From Cristatella mucedo (taxonomy: Eukaryota > Bryozoa > Phylactolaemata > Cristatellidae), in contig WPIO01000332.1 of assembly GCA_009760855.2 (NCBI GenBank), positions 18,496-82,495 on the forward strand: a stretch of DNA of 64,000 nt, given 5' to 3'. The position numbers and the translations under genes are program-made. Positions within the stretch are counted from its first letter, which is position 1. Each line of letters starts with the position of its first letter. The notes below the pieces were generated by a model. The model ran no database searches. It was given only the letters and a program-made list of their open reading frames with translations, and was not told the origin of the DNA. Positions 10,660 to 22,577 of this stretch are shown here, one piece after another.

Positions 10660-11160
10660 GCCAAGAGTGAATCACTTTTAGTTGTCATCTACAAACAGTG
10701 ATGCCCAATACCTCTACTCTGCATGGGCATTATATAACCTTTCCAGCTTGAGTGTAACGGCTTACATGTCCTGTAGGAGGGAATACGACGGTACATTTGT
10801 AAAGTCTTCAAAGAAGAGCCGCTTGATATTGATAGAAACGCAGACTAAGAGTGGGGAGCGCCCACATGCTGTGTGCCGGATTGAGCTGCTAGTGTAGCTA
10901 ACGGGCAGCCGGTAATCGCTCATCGGGTTTCTTCGATTGCCTACTCTACACGACTCACCTGGTTGTTCAATAAACATACGCATTGACATTCCCAGGGCAC
11001 CTGAAGGAGATTCAGGGAGGGCTCTTACAACACAACTGCGATTCCCACAGTACTCCTACAGACTAGGTGTTGCAACCTTATGAGATATGCTGGCTTGTAC
11101 TTTAACAAAATCCAAAGTACATTCCCTAAGGCTATCGAAGCTGATTGGGAATGAGGTCAT
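10660..11160 (+). other. Conserved block upstream of module A, U1
   Basis: Conserved in all units (U2 about 23450-23950, U3 36165-36665, U4 47900-48400, U5 62070-62560), and part of it recurs in U5 at 56600-56860. The minus strand is open over about 75 codons in U1-U3 (EQPAESCRVGNRRNPMSDYR and following) but is broken by an indel in U5. It may be promoter-proximal regulatory sequence. I cannot assign a function. Confidence 0.4.
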
Positions 11161-11189
11161 AAGGTCGTAAAAATCAGGCGTAGGTGAGA

Positions 11190-11240
11190 AATTGAATATA
11201 AGCAAACGATGCGAACCGGCTTACCACAGGCACCTTGTAG
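11190..11240 (+). promoter_or_regulatory. TATA core promoter, module A, U1
   Basis: ATATAAG at 11196-11202 is followed about 30 bp later by a likely start region (cttaccacagg) and 87 bp later by the exon 1 ATG. The stretch attgaatataagc...acgatgcgaacc is conserved in all A and B modules. Confidence 0.65.
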
Positions 11241-11282
11241 GGTACAGGAATTCTGCAGCTCTGCCAGAAAGCTGAAAACGAA

Positions 11283-11674
11283 ATGCTGAAGGTGACACAA
11301 TCTGTGCTCGTCGTCGTGCTACTCTTTGCATTGCTGACGGCAGCACAGAGTGATCAATCGGAAGCCGAGGCACCAGCCGCCAAGCGATTCAGTCATGTAA
11401 ACCCTCCTCTCGATCCTGAGGGACGATGCCTAACTCTAGCTGAGTGGTGAGTAGGCACCCTGTATGTTGTTATATATATTGAGTAATCTGAAATGCTTGG
11501 TGGTGATACTAAGTGTGCTGCCGCTTTGGCGGCTGTGCCCGTTGTGGCTAGTCAAATTTCGAAAGCGATTCGCAAAAAGAACCGTTTTAATTAGGCAATA
11601 CTGCAAAGGTGTCAGATATAAATAAACAAATAAATATATATATATATATATATGTGTGTATACATATATATATG

Positions 11675-11714
<40 letters not shown>

Positions 11715-13690
11715 TCGGGACCGATTTTAGGCTCAGCAATTAGATGAAAATAAAAATGTGGAATGGCTGAGTTGAAGTTAGACCGAACCATTTACTGGCT
11801 AACCCTGAGAGATCTGACGACCCAGATTATAATGGCTCGGCCAAAATATGTTTTGCTTTCTTCACTCAAAGTATTTAGTACATTTGTGCCTCCATAAACA
11901 CCCCTCGCAGTAAAGCAATTGTGGAATCATAACCTGCAACCTTCCTGCAAAGAATTTCCGAGATTTCTGTATGCTATGTTGCTACCTTAATAAGGTCTAG
12001 CAAAAAGAGCTCGTGTCCTCCACCACAAATACCATTATCCCTGTGGTCTTCACTAGCAGAAAACCTAAGCCTGACATAACCGAGATGTTTTGTGCTTCTT
12101 TGGAATATAGGTCACACCCAGGTCCTTCAAATCGGCAATCATTAGACCCATGTTTAATAAGCCGAGATTATATGCAGAGATCCTTGCAAATTGTCGTTGA
12201 GTTTTCCTTCTTTCTTTCTTGGTTAAGATTCTTGAATCAATTGTTGTTGAGCTGCTGGTTAAACCTATTGAAAAGAATTAAACGTCAAATACGTTTCAAT
12301 CAGGGTTCAAGAGGCAGCACACCACTGAAACTGCTGTCTTCCGTTTTAACAATGACGTTTTACGTGCCAACGACGACACTAATGTCACTGCCCTAGCTCG
12401 TCTAGATCTGTCCGCTGCCTTCGACACCAGTGATCATAATGTTGTAATGGAGAGATCAAGAAAAACGACCGGTCCGACAGATGCGGAACTGGAGTGGTTT
12501 AAATTGTACTTGTCTCATCGTGTTCAATGCGTGTCGTGTAGGGTTCTAGTCTTACTCACGAGACGGGTCACATGTGGAGTCTCTTAAGGTCCGTCCTTGC
12601 TGCTCTCCTGCTGCCGACTATGGCCCATCCCTTTCAGTGGTCGTCAGCTGCTATTTCTATGCTACTCACTACCTCGACTGCTCTCCTAGCCTCAACTATG
12701 CATCCCACTTTCTTTGTTCTGCGTGAGACGAAGTATGTTTGCTAGGTAATTCTTACGGAAAGCGGCTTAGGCTGTTAGTGTGCTATATGTAACGTTCCTG
12801 CATAAAACTCGCATACTCATATGGCTTCGTGGAGTTACAGACGTGAATAATTTACATTTTTTAATGCGGCCCTGACATGTTTCGATAGTGCAGCAAGCAA
12901 TCTGGAGGTATAAGAAGAAGACGAGCTGAAGTTAGGGAGAGAAAATATAACGGGGAGAGTGAGAGAGACAGAGAATGTGATGTTAGAAATTGCCAAACAT
13001 TAAAGATTCGGCGGTCGGCTGTGGTCTTAGGTATCGAAAACGTAATGCAACGTCGTGCTTAAAAAACGAAAGGGAAACGCTCTTAGCATCGAAGCTCGTT
13101 TCTGCAAATCACTTAGGAAGCTTGGCCACACTATAAGTGGGCAATTTGCTTTCAATGTCTCGTCGAATGTGTGCAAATAATATGCTTACCTTACAAGGGT
13201 GCCATTTCCTCAACTTCGTAGGTTTGACGGGTGCAACTGGTGCTTTTGCAACAGAGGGACTGTTCCAGCATGCACACTCAAACAATGCGAGTAGCAACGT
13301 CAAGCAGCCCAGATGAAAAAGGGCCATCAAAAGCCTGGTAAGTTTACCAGTTTCTTGCTAGTACGAGTCATGCTGCAACCGAAAGAGTTGATTTGGCAGG
13401 GATCAGCAAAAGTGTCTTGAACATATAGCAGACGCTCGAGACCTGGACGGACTCTACGGAACTGTAAGGTGCAGTGACTGTGCAAGTCATGCGATTAATA
13501 CATTTTGTTCCTCTCTTGTGGTGGCCACCTCAGCATGCCAATTTACTTGCTGAAAACTCGTTCTAAAACAGAACCGGAGTGCAACGGTTCGATTACTTAC
13601 GTTTGGCCTCTGCAACAACTGGCCACTCCGGATAGTAACCCTGTGCGAAAGCCCTATCATGGTCATAAATATGTTTATGCATCACTTTAA
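11283..13690 (+). CDS. Kazal-like secreted protein, two exons (intact)
   Basis: Predicted extracellular protease-inhibitor-like protein of 106 residues. Exon 1 is 11283-11446 and exon 2 is 13534-13690, separated by a 2087-bp intron that crosses the U1/U2 border. The ATG lies 87 bp after a TATA box. Residues 1-23 form a signal peptide (MLKVTQSVLVVVLLFALLTA), followed by an acidic propeptide ending in KR at 34-35. The first domain cysteine is C49 in EGRCLTLAE. Exon 1 ends TG|GTGAGT and exon 2 begins after cctcag with C, so the junction codon is TGC (C55). CMPIY at 55-59 and PECNGSITYVW at 69-79 match Kazal signatures. The Cys2-Cys3 spacing (15) is longer than usual, Cys4 and Cys5 are missing, and Cys6 is Tyr101. 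Mature start, fold and inhibitory activity are inferred. Confidence 0.65.
11633..11711 (+). repeat. (TA)n microsatellite, U1
   Basis: TA/TG-rich run in the intron of the Kazal-like gene, directly before the plus-strand LINE piece. Confidence 0.95.
11765..12790 (+). mobile_element. Plus-strand, internally deleted LINE, U1
   Basis: Same family as the full-length minus-strand LINE. It starts in the linker and runs through FLVKILESIVVELLVKPIEKN, FQSGFKRQHTTETAVFRFNN, LARLDLSAAFDTSDHNVV and LEWFKLYLSHRVQCVS (near 12500), then RRVTCGVS. It then jumps at about 12590 to the C-terminal end (LLPTMAHPF), skipping the catalytic YADD region. It lies in the intron of the Kazal-like gene. Confidence 0.75.
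13190..13327 (-). CDS. Antisense signal-peptide exon candidate, U2
   Basis: 46 codons starting MALFHLGCLTLLLALF and ending LRKWHPCK, with donor AAG|GTAAGC. It lies inside the intron of the 11283-13690 gene on the opposite strand. The leader is a more regular signal peptide than in U1. Confidence 0.4.
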
Positions 13691-13703
13691 AAGTGTCCAT
13701 TCG

Positions 13704-13731
13704 GAGAGAGAGAGAGAGAGAAGGAGAGAGA
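13704..13731 (+). repeat. (GA)n microsatellite, U2
   Basis: Shorter allele of the same repeat. Confidence 0.95.
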
Positions 13732-14231
13732 AATATTGTGGTCGCCGGTAAACCCGATCTTAAAAATTCGCCCCGACCTTCGTTATAAAAACACTGGTAG
13801 TCGCTAAGAACGCCAGTTTTGTATTAATGATGGGACACATAAAGTAATACCCTTAACGAGGTAAAACAGTAGCTGTATCATTTTTTTGATTGAACCCGAG
13901 ATATGTCTTTGCTAATGGCAACTTGTACAATAGTACATGTACCTTTGCTTTCAATTCGTTTGATAGATCTCCTCAAGGTACTTGCAAGCAAGAATTTAGT
14001 AAGCTCATCCCTGAAGAACATTCTTTTAATATAAATACACATAAAGATAGGGCTAAAATCACTAGCAAACACTTGCTAGGTTGTTCTTAACGAGGTAAAG
14101 CCGATGCAATAGAGAACGCCTCACTTGCCGTGTGCATTTGAGCAGCATAAGGCATGAGAAACTGAAGTGACCTAATGGGATAAGTCGGCAACCTGTGTGA
14201 AATTGCATTTTTATTTAAGGTATTAAAGTCG

Positions 14232-14237
14232 AATAAA
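14232..14237 (+). terminator. Poly(A) signal AATAAA, U2
   Basis: AATAAA at the same place as in U1, after the exon 2 stop at 13690, followed by gtgtactaatgttgg. Confidence 0.4.
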
Positions 14238-14781
14238 GGGTTTAATGTGTACTAATGTTGGCTCTCATTGCTCTCTGCAGACCTCGACCGTAGCGATCAG
14301 CAAATGCTAGTGGACTTTACTGGAGAGCCGTTGAATTGATCAACAACTTCATCCGAAAACCTACATGAGTGTTTCCAAAAGTAAACGTGGAGAGCTGCTA
14401 TTAAATGGAATGAGCAAAGAAAATATATTTCTACGGTGGAGATGGATGTTGAAGTGTGCTATCGTTATCTGGAAATATACTGTCTTGCATATCTTTCTCG
14501 ACCTCTCTTTGAAATCATCACCCGATTTGTCATCACTGGTAGAATGCCTAAAAACGATGGTTACCGGCATTCTAGATGCATTGCTTTTATGACTAAGTGC
14601 AAAGTTATACTATCTCGCCAATATTGTTCGTGGCTTACTACAAGCCTTGAACCAGCATAGACTTAAAATTACAAGCTTAAAAAAGCGTTCCGAAGATCAA
14701 GACTGGCTGACCGTCAACGTAAATTTCGGGATCTAACCAAATTTCTAACAATTCCTTTTTGCTAAGTCCAAACTTGCTTAC

Positions 14782-15075
14782 ATAATAACATGATACTATC
14801 ATCAACGTTCACTTGATAAAGTGCCCTCTCAGAACTGAATCTTTTTCTAGGCGCTTTATATTCGCGGCACAAGAAACATGATCGAACGGTGAGTGGTGTC
14901 CTGCTTGACTAACAACACGAATAACATGGTTTGGGCTGACCTGCACAGGGTCAGCATACAACAAGTGTGGTTAGTGGCAGCATGCCCAGTGCCATCATGC
15001 GTAAGCACATACAGGACGAATAACAGGGACCCACTAAATACAGTGATAAGTAGGGGCGTTTGTGAGAACGTAGTT
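14782..15075 (-). mobile_element. LINE 3' end fragment, U2
   Basis: Orthologous to 2011-2300, with a 3-bp duplication in catacaacaagtg. Confidence 0.65.
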
Positions 15076-15868
15076 AGATTGCATGTGCACACTGCAAAAG
15101 TGCCGACGATACCCATTAACCGTCGGTTCATGTGCACGTGAGGCAGCACTTTACACAACACCTGGCGTTTTTTTTTCGCAGTGTCTTGATCTCAACGATA
15201 GAACATTTCAGTGAGTTCACTCGAAAGAAAGTACATTCCAACCTATTCCTAACTGCTGGCTCTCGGCCTGGATAAATCGTTCTTTTTATACTTACTACAG
15301 TATTACCAGTATTGTACATTTTGTCACCGATTCATTGAGATAGCTCCTTTCCAGAGAATCTCAATGTCACAGAAAGAGATTCAATCTTAAAGATAGCAGA
15401 ATACATGACTTAGTTTCCGTATCGTTGTTGATATTGTAGTCGGGTATGTGTACACTTTCGATTTGAGTTTTTCGAAAAACGTTGACTGATTTCCACAGTC
15501 TGACGTGTCTGGTTGCTAACTACAAGAAAAATAGTTTAGACGTTGTGTTAGGATTCCTACATCTTTGGACTCGCCATTGTAACCAAGCAAATGGCTCACT
15601 CTGGGCGCCCTTGACAAGACAAGCTGCCAAGAACTACTGATTTTTGAACGGCTCGGTGGAAGCTTGCTTCTAGGACAAAATATTTCATCGACACATTCAT
15701 ATGTCACAGCGAGGGACTTCACAAACAGTCAACTTACCACGACTTAAAATGAGATCGGGTGAATATTTTGCAGAAACCATACACCCGGAGGAAATCGGGA
15801 CAGCAAGCCGTTAAGCCAATATGCTTAAGTGCCTCAAGTGCAGTGCCGAGCGGAGCGATAAGCTGAGC

Positions 15869-16040
15869 ACATTCTTTAGGCGGTCCTGAGTTGCTACTTC
15901 CATGCTACTCACTACCTTTCCTGCTCTCCTGACTGTGCAATGCTTCCCATGTTCCCTTTGTTTCGTGAGTCGAAGTCTGTTGGCAAGGGAATGCGTTCTG
16001 AAAGCCACTAAATCTGTGAGCGCTCTATTCAAAATTCGAT
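15869..16040 (+). mobile_element. LINE C-terminal/3' fragment before module B, U2
   Basis: Orthologous to 3090-3260. Confidence 0.6.
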
Positions 16041-16147
16041 GGCGAAAAACCCACATGGTCTGTATGACTTTGCTGAGTTACAGCAGGAGATACGGCACAG
16101 GACGGGAATCGCCTGAGTAGGCAGTTTTAACCACGAATCAAGTCGTG

Positions 16148-16200
16148 GATTGAATATAAGCTGACGATGCGAACCAGCTTACCTCAGGCACTCTGTAGCA
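16148..16200 (+). promoter_or_regulatory. TATA core promoter, module B, U2
   Basis: ATATAAG at 16154-16160, same block as in U1 module B. Confidence 0.55.
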
Positions 16201-16239
16201 TCAAGGAATTCCGCAGCTCTGCCCGACTGCTACATTCAA

Positions 16240-16404
16240 CTCTCTGTAGATAACCCGATCTCTGCTCATAGTCGTGCTAGTCTGTGTATATCTGACGGCA
16301 GCAAAACGTGAGCAATCAGACGCCCAGGCAGCAGTCGCCCAGAGAGTCAGTTGTGCGCAACCTATTTTCGATGCTGAGAGACGATGCCTAACGTCAGGTA
16401 TGTG
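16240..16404 (+). pseudogene. Module B exon 1, decayed, U2
   Basis: Same as the U1 copy: no ATG, an early TAG, open afterwards through VAQRVSCAQPIFDAERRCLTS, a GC donor in the A-type position and TCAG|GTATGT before it. Confidence 0.6.
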
Positions 16405-17249
16405 GCGAGTAGCTGAATCTATGTTGTTAACCATGGGCTGTGCACGGGGGCGGGGCAATCATTACAACCAATAACTGTTAACCTGATGCTGCTATGGCAG
16501 CTGAGCCCAATGAGGCCAGTCTAAATTCAGCCGGTAGAGTCAGATTGAGCCGTCGCAATTGAGAAAGACGGAAATGATTGTCATCACGATAGACGCATTC
16601 GTACACCCAGAGTAGCAAACCTAATTAGACAAGAAATGACAAGAGAGAACGGAGAGTAGGCTCGGAGGGTACAGAGAAAGATAAAGTTGGAGTGCTTCAG
16701 AGTGAGTCGGACCTAGTGTGACCGTGACACTTTGTGTTGTACAATCGAGGAGTAAAGCTAAAAGTACGAGAAAGAGACCAGTCGGAGGCAAGAGAGTGAA
16801 AGTTAAACCCAGACAGTTACAGAGACAGAGAAAGAGTTTTTATAAACTGCCTAATACTCAATAGTCCGTGGTTAATTGAGTGACCCTAAATGTTAGAAGC
16901 ATAAGGTAAGACCCATGCTCATGTTACAGCACTTCGTCAAAGCTCTCAGCTTTTGGGAGTTTTGAGGGCTAACAACGTGGCAGGTTACCACTAATCGTAA
17001 TAAGTTTTCATATTGCCTATATTACCTGTAACTCTACCAGTCATGCAGCATTTATTCATATTACCACTGTGCATTTGATCCGAATCATTTACAGCACACA
17101 GCTTCCGGAAAAAGCATTTAATGATACGCGAATGCTTTGAACATCTAAGCGAGTGTAAATCTATGTCGTTTTCTAGAAATATCTCCTTGTAGAAAAGAGT
17201 AATGTCTTAACCTATGGGTGTCTGAACGAGTAATATCAATAGTAAAACA

Positions 17250-18121
17250 GTTGTAGACTGCTCTCGGACAACTTTATATCTTTATGGACACTTTCTATGC
17301 GGTGCGTCGGATGTATTATTGAATGATTGGCTAATGGTATCATGCTTAAAGTCAACCAGGATGACACGCTTAGAGGTAAAATGCACAGGGTCGGCATGCA
17401 AATGTGGTTTGAGGTGGCATGCACAGTGTCAGCACGAAAACGCGGCCAAAGAAGGAGTCGCATGAAAATTTGAGATGCTGTTGCAGCTGGACGTATTAGT
17501 ACTTTTAAATTTCGCCAAGTCACGGGATATGGTGAGGCAGAAGTGGAACCCAGATTGGGAGAATGCAAATGATAGAGGCCACTCCCAATGATTTGAGGTT
17601 CTTACGGCCACTTTTGAGTGTGCGGTTTCCCGATTTCCGAACACAATTGGTTTTCCCATTACAAGTACGATGGTCTATATCATATTGCCATTTAGGAAAG
17701 CTCGCTGCCATCCGTGCACTGGTGTCATTCACACATACTGCAAGCGAGTTAAGAGAATTAGACGTGCTGAGTGGCTTGGACGGATCAAAGCAAAAGCACA
17801 GCTGAGTGTCACCTGCATAAAAGTGAACGCCTAGAATGTGAGTGCCAGCCGCATCGGCAAGAAGGAGACTATCGACTTTGAAAAAACCAGACCAGCGACA
17901 AAGCCCCGAAATACCTTATACTTCAGTAGTTCATAGGAGGATCTTTGTCGGCTTACATCTATGCTGTGGATTGCTGAACTGAGATATCAGCTTAACCACT
18001 GCAATGCAGTACCAGTGATGCTCTGGCGGTATGAGAGGCGTTCAGGAAGGACTTGGTGATCAATAGTATCAAAATCTGTAATTGCGTCAACGTGTAGCTG
18101 AAATTCGTCAAACGCGGCACC
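17250..18121 (-). mobile_element. LINE reverse transcriptase fragment, U2
   Basis: Orthologous to 4460-5335. HSPNLGSTSASPYPVTWRNLK marks the decayed C-terminus. Confidence 0.7.
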
Positions 18122-18339
18122 ATGGATCAGACTCCACAACTCAGCTTAAAACGTTCGTGGGCATCGTCAAGATAAATCTATCGTTTGTGATGGGATGAAA
18201 GTGTGGGATGTATCGAACGTATCGAGAAGGTATCTATTGTCAATGTATCGAGAAGGTATCTATTAGCTGTGCAGAGAAAGGGCTATCGAGAAGAAGCTTA
18301 GAATTTCTGATCGACTATAAATTACAGATTACTGAGTAA

Positions 18340-21300
18340 ATGTTATTACCTATTACTATTACTATTACTTATCATTACTTACAGATTACAGATTCTATCA
18401 ATTTCTGCCTTGCTGTTTTTTTACTAGAACGTTTTGATCGTATCTTTGAATGTAACTCCAAAAAGTTATAAGAACCATGTGTGTGGGGGTTAAGCAGGAA
18501 AGTTTTGTATTGCCCATGCAGAGCCTGAGCGGCCTTCGGTAGGCGTTCGGTAGCCGACAAACGTCATCTCACGCAACAAAGGGAAAGTGTGAAGCATAGC
18601 AGAGTCGGGAGAGCAGTCGAGGTAGTGAGTAGCTTGGAAGTAGCTGCTGAAAACCGCTAAATAGGATGAGTTATAGTCGGCAGTAGGAGAAAAGTTGTTA
18701 GCGAGTGAAAATTGGGCAGCGAGTTCTACAGTCTAGGACCAGCAGAGTTAAAAATGCTGTAGCCATTGGTTTAAGCTGAGGAATGGAACAGCTATTTTTT
18801 GTCGACATAAGACCTTATGGCGGCAGGAGACTGCTACGAATGCACCTGTTCTGCTAGTTATGAAGGAGGCAAACCTTGGCGGGCCGTGTGGGTCAGCATA
18901 GGAACATTGCCGGAAATCCGTCGGTTAACCAGAATCCAGCCTAGCTCTTCTAGCAAAGGAGACACATGCTCAAACCTCTAGGACTTAAAGACTAGCCTCG
19001 CAGCCATATTTATAGTCAGCTGCACTAGCTTAAGAGCTTTTTTTTTTTTTTTCGTCAAAAGGTAACTGCAATAATCCAGCCGAGACAGAACTAAGGAGCC
19101 AGTTAAAGTTTTTACAAGCCATTGCATAAGACAGCTCCTAACTATGGATAGGGGTTGGACGTGAAGGGTAGCTTTATAAGCAGTATTCAGGGTGAAGTTT
19201 AAAAATTAAGGCAGCTGTCGAAACCGACACTTAATTTCCGAGCAGGCGGTGATGGTCGCACAACAGCATTACCTATGAGAAGATCAAAGCCTTTTAATCC
19301 AGCCACACGCTTAGGGGTCCTATAAGCAGCAGTTCAGTTTTATCGTCATTTAACGTCTAGAAGTTTTTGGAAATCCTGGATCGAATATCGGCAGGGCGGG
19401 CATGCAGTTTATCTGTTGCTGCAGAAAAGGCCGACGCTTGGAATGAAAAATGCGTCCAAGTATCGTCAGCATGAAAGCGATATCCTATTCCATGTACCTT
19501 AATCACTTTTCCCGGAGGTTGCCTAGACATGGAGAACAGCCATTGATCAAGTGCAGACCGTTGAGGAAATCTACAGTTGACCCGTCTCGCGTGTGAGACC
19601 AGACCCCTACACGACTCGGATTGAACACGATAACTCAAGTATGATTTATACAACCCCAAGGCTTCGTCTGGCAGACCAATCTGTGTTCTCAATCGTTTAA
19701 CTAGAACATCATGATCGATGGTGTCGAAGGCAGCGGACGGGTCTAGCAGGGTTAGGGCAGTGACATTCCTGGTGTTGTTGCCTCGTAGAATGTCATTGTT
19801 AAAGCGGAGGAGAGCAGTTTCACTGGAGTACTGCCTCTTTAACCATGATTTATTTTTTTCTGCCCTTACAATCGTTTTAATATGTTCAACGAACTGCTTG
19901 ACAACATTTTATCAAGAATCTTTCAAAAGCAAGAAAGAAGGGAAAATGGGCGATAGTTTAAAAGGACCCCTGTGTGTAATGGTGGCTTTTTAAGTATGGG
20001 TCTAACGATAGCCGATTTCAGGGACTTGCTGACGACCGTTTCCTCATAGAAGCATTACAAATCTTTGGTTTCCTGCCAGGACTATGTTGGTCTGCCAGTG
20101 GGGGCCACAGAGATGACGGTATCGGTTTTTCAGGAGAAGAGCTCTTGTTGCTAGACCTTATTAAGGTAGCCACATGGCATGCAGATACCTCAGAGAACCT
20201 TTTAAGGAAGGTCACAGGCAGTGGAACTGCGATCAATTTTGTCGGAAGGGGCTTAAAAGAGGCACGCATTTGCACAATTCTTTTAGCAAAGAAGGCTGAA
20301 AAGTTGTCGGCTGAGCCCTTAATATCTGGGAAGTCAGACCTCTCAGCAATGGCCAGTAAATGGTTTACCGTCTTATAAATCGGTTTTGGGTCTGTTTGGC
20401 AGGAATAAAGCTTTCGGATGAAAACGAAAGCCCTGGATCTTTTAAGCTTTCGGGTGCAAACTTGAAGGAAGTCTTTGAGATTCACTAGATCTGCATCGGA
20501 CACCGATTTCTTGAACTGATGTTCAAGCCAGCGCTTAACGATGTGCATCTTTAGGAGTTTTTTGTAAATTGAAAGTACGCACCATGACATTGAAAACAGA
20601 TAGAATGAACGGGAGCATGCTTGTCATGAGCACTCATGAGTGTCACGTTCATTGCACCAGTGAGGGTATCGACGCTAGCGGTCGATTGTGCATGCAAATC
20701 AAGAATACCTGCATCATATACAGATTTCAAAAGCTGATCTATGTCAATGCATTGTAAGTTGCGTCGTTTGACCAGTTTGTCACTACCCTGTACGAACTAG
20801 CGAGCAGGAACATCAAACGAGACCGATCAATGATCTGAGTGGGTCAGTAGGGACACCACAAGATCTGTGGTTAGAAAATCCTTAGTGATCACGAGATTTA
20901 GTATATGGCCACTGACCTCCGTGTACGATGACCGTAATTGCAGCTCACGAGTAAGTGGCGTCGGTTTGGTCACCATTTGTCACGTAAGACATAGGGACGT
21001 GAGCTTCAAGGACAGTGTTTCTTTGGCAAAAGGACTGCGATTCTGAAGCCTTCACAAAAGGACTGTAACCATAGCAATTCCGATTAAAGCCCCCCTACAA
21101 TTTGACCAGCACCTCGCCTTTTTTCTGAAGGAAGACTCATTCAAAAGCTTGATTAACATATGCTGTTTGATTAGCTAAGTTACCAATCGCACGAATCGAG
21201 AATCGTTCGTCACTTAGCACACTTATTTAATAGGCCACCCTAGTAGAGCAGCAGCCTCAATCTTAGCCTTCTCAGGGCTTCTTAATAGTATTTTGTCTGA

Positions 21301-21665
21301 AAGCCACGTTGTCGGCCGGACGGCATGAAAGGTAGAGCACCATATTTCTTAGCTTTAATTGCACGGAACCTGCCATTCAATAGATCAGAGAAAATCCAGT
21401 AACTAGTTCTATGGCATCTTAGCAACACTGTTTGAAGGTCTCAATGCTTTCTCATGGTTTAAAAACCGTATGCACCTAGATAGTTTTTTATCAAGTTTCA
21501 CTGCCAAAAATGAAAAGATACGAACCGTAGAACATGCACCTGTGGTGCAGGGGATCGCATCAATAGAGAGTTAAGTGCGCCCAGAGTTTGCTACACGACT
21601 GCAAAGAAATTGCAGAAGTGAGTGCCCCAGTAGCTCATCCATAAAAAATGCACTCAAGACTAAAA
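18340..21665 (-). mobile_element. Nearly full-length dead LINE, U2
   Basis: Orthologous copy. The linker region stays open for 190 codons (20018-20590). A T run replaces part of the C-terminal region near 19040, where U1 reads ttttttgatagccccg. Confidence 0.8.
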
Positions 21666-21721
21666 GTGTCCTAGCAATACAGAACACGTAGATTAGTTTT
21701 TTTTGTCAAATATTATACTGA

Positions 21722-22547
21722 GAGAATGGAGTAATATTAGGCATGATAACCCACTTGATAAAGTTCCCTCACAGAACTCATTCTCATTCTAAGTGCTTTG
21801 CATTTACATTTAGTTTTGCACAGGAATCTGTATTGGATGGTAAGTGGTAGCCAGCACGATAAACAACGAGAATTAACATTGTTATAATGGCATGCACATA
21901 GTCAGCGTTCAAATCGGGTTATTGGCAGTATGCACAGTGTCAGCACACATAAGCATGTGTACTACAGGGTCCTAGTAAATGCTGTAAAAAATAGATACGT
22001 TTTTATTTTCGTTTTAAATGTGGTCAATTCGGGGAATGTCTTGGCTCATGTCGAAAGTGAGTTCCAGGCTTACTGAGGATATGAACAAATGCAGGCTCAC
22101 AAAAAATTGAAGTTTGTATGAGGTATATGTATACGATATGACTCCGAAGAGCGAGTGGTAAGATGCTTAGTATCTTGGGGGAGTAGATCTGACGATTAGG
22201 TTAGAGCAAAAGAAAGTATGGATCTCAACGTGAGTGGCGAAACCTTGAAGTCAATGCGTTTCCTGACTTTTAGCCGGTGCAAATCGGCAAAAAGTGGTGT
22301 GATATGGCAACGCCGACATTCACAACAGACATCGTTACGTGCAGAGGGATGCACAAGCTGTTTGGGCCTGATTTAACTGGCCGGTAGACCAGCAAGTAGT
22401 GAGTTACAGGAGTCAGAGAGCATGTCAGAAATGCATGGGCAAATTTAGCTGTTGTATCCATGTCTGAACACGGCCGAGTACCAGACTTACTTCACCTGTC
22501 AAACTAGGTAGTAGCTTGCAGTCCCAAAGCAGGCTTTAAATGACTAC
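21722..22547 (-). mobile_element. 5'-truncated LINE, U2
   Basis: Orthologous to 8935-9760. Confidence 0.7.
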
Positions 22548-22577
22548 TGGCCTTGAGCAAGGTGGTAGCTATTTAGG

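Larger units (their letters stand above)
1..12798 (+). repeat. Tandem unit U1 (12.8 kb)
   Basis: First of five direct copies. Its opening bases (tgcataaaac, then a block around an atatggcttcg motif) recur at 12799, 25596, 38277 and 50053, and the order of internal landmarks is the same in each copy. The first 1.9 kb is almost base-identical to U3, while the last 1.8 kb is closest to U2. The phase of the unit is arbitrary because the window happens to start at this point. Confidence 0.95.

Noticed and set aside
13505-13690. Exon 2 frame read from an upstream start as an independent 61-residue protein
   Set aside because: The first ten residues come from the acceptor region. The spliced model explains the frame, the cysteine at the joint and the signal peptide.
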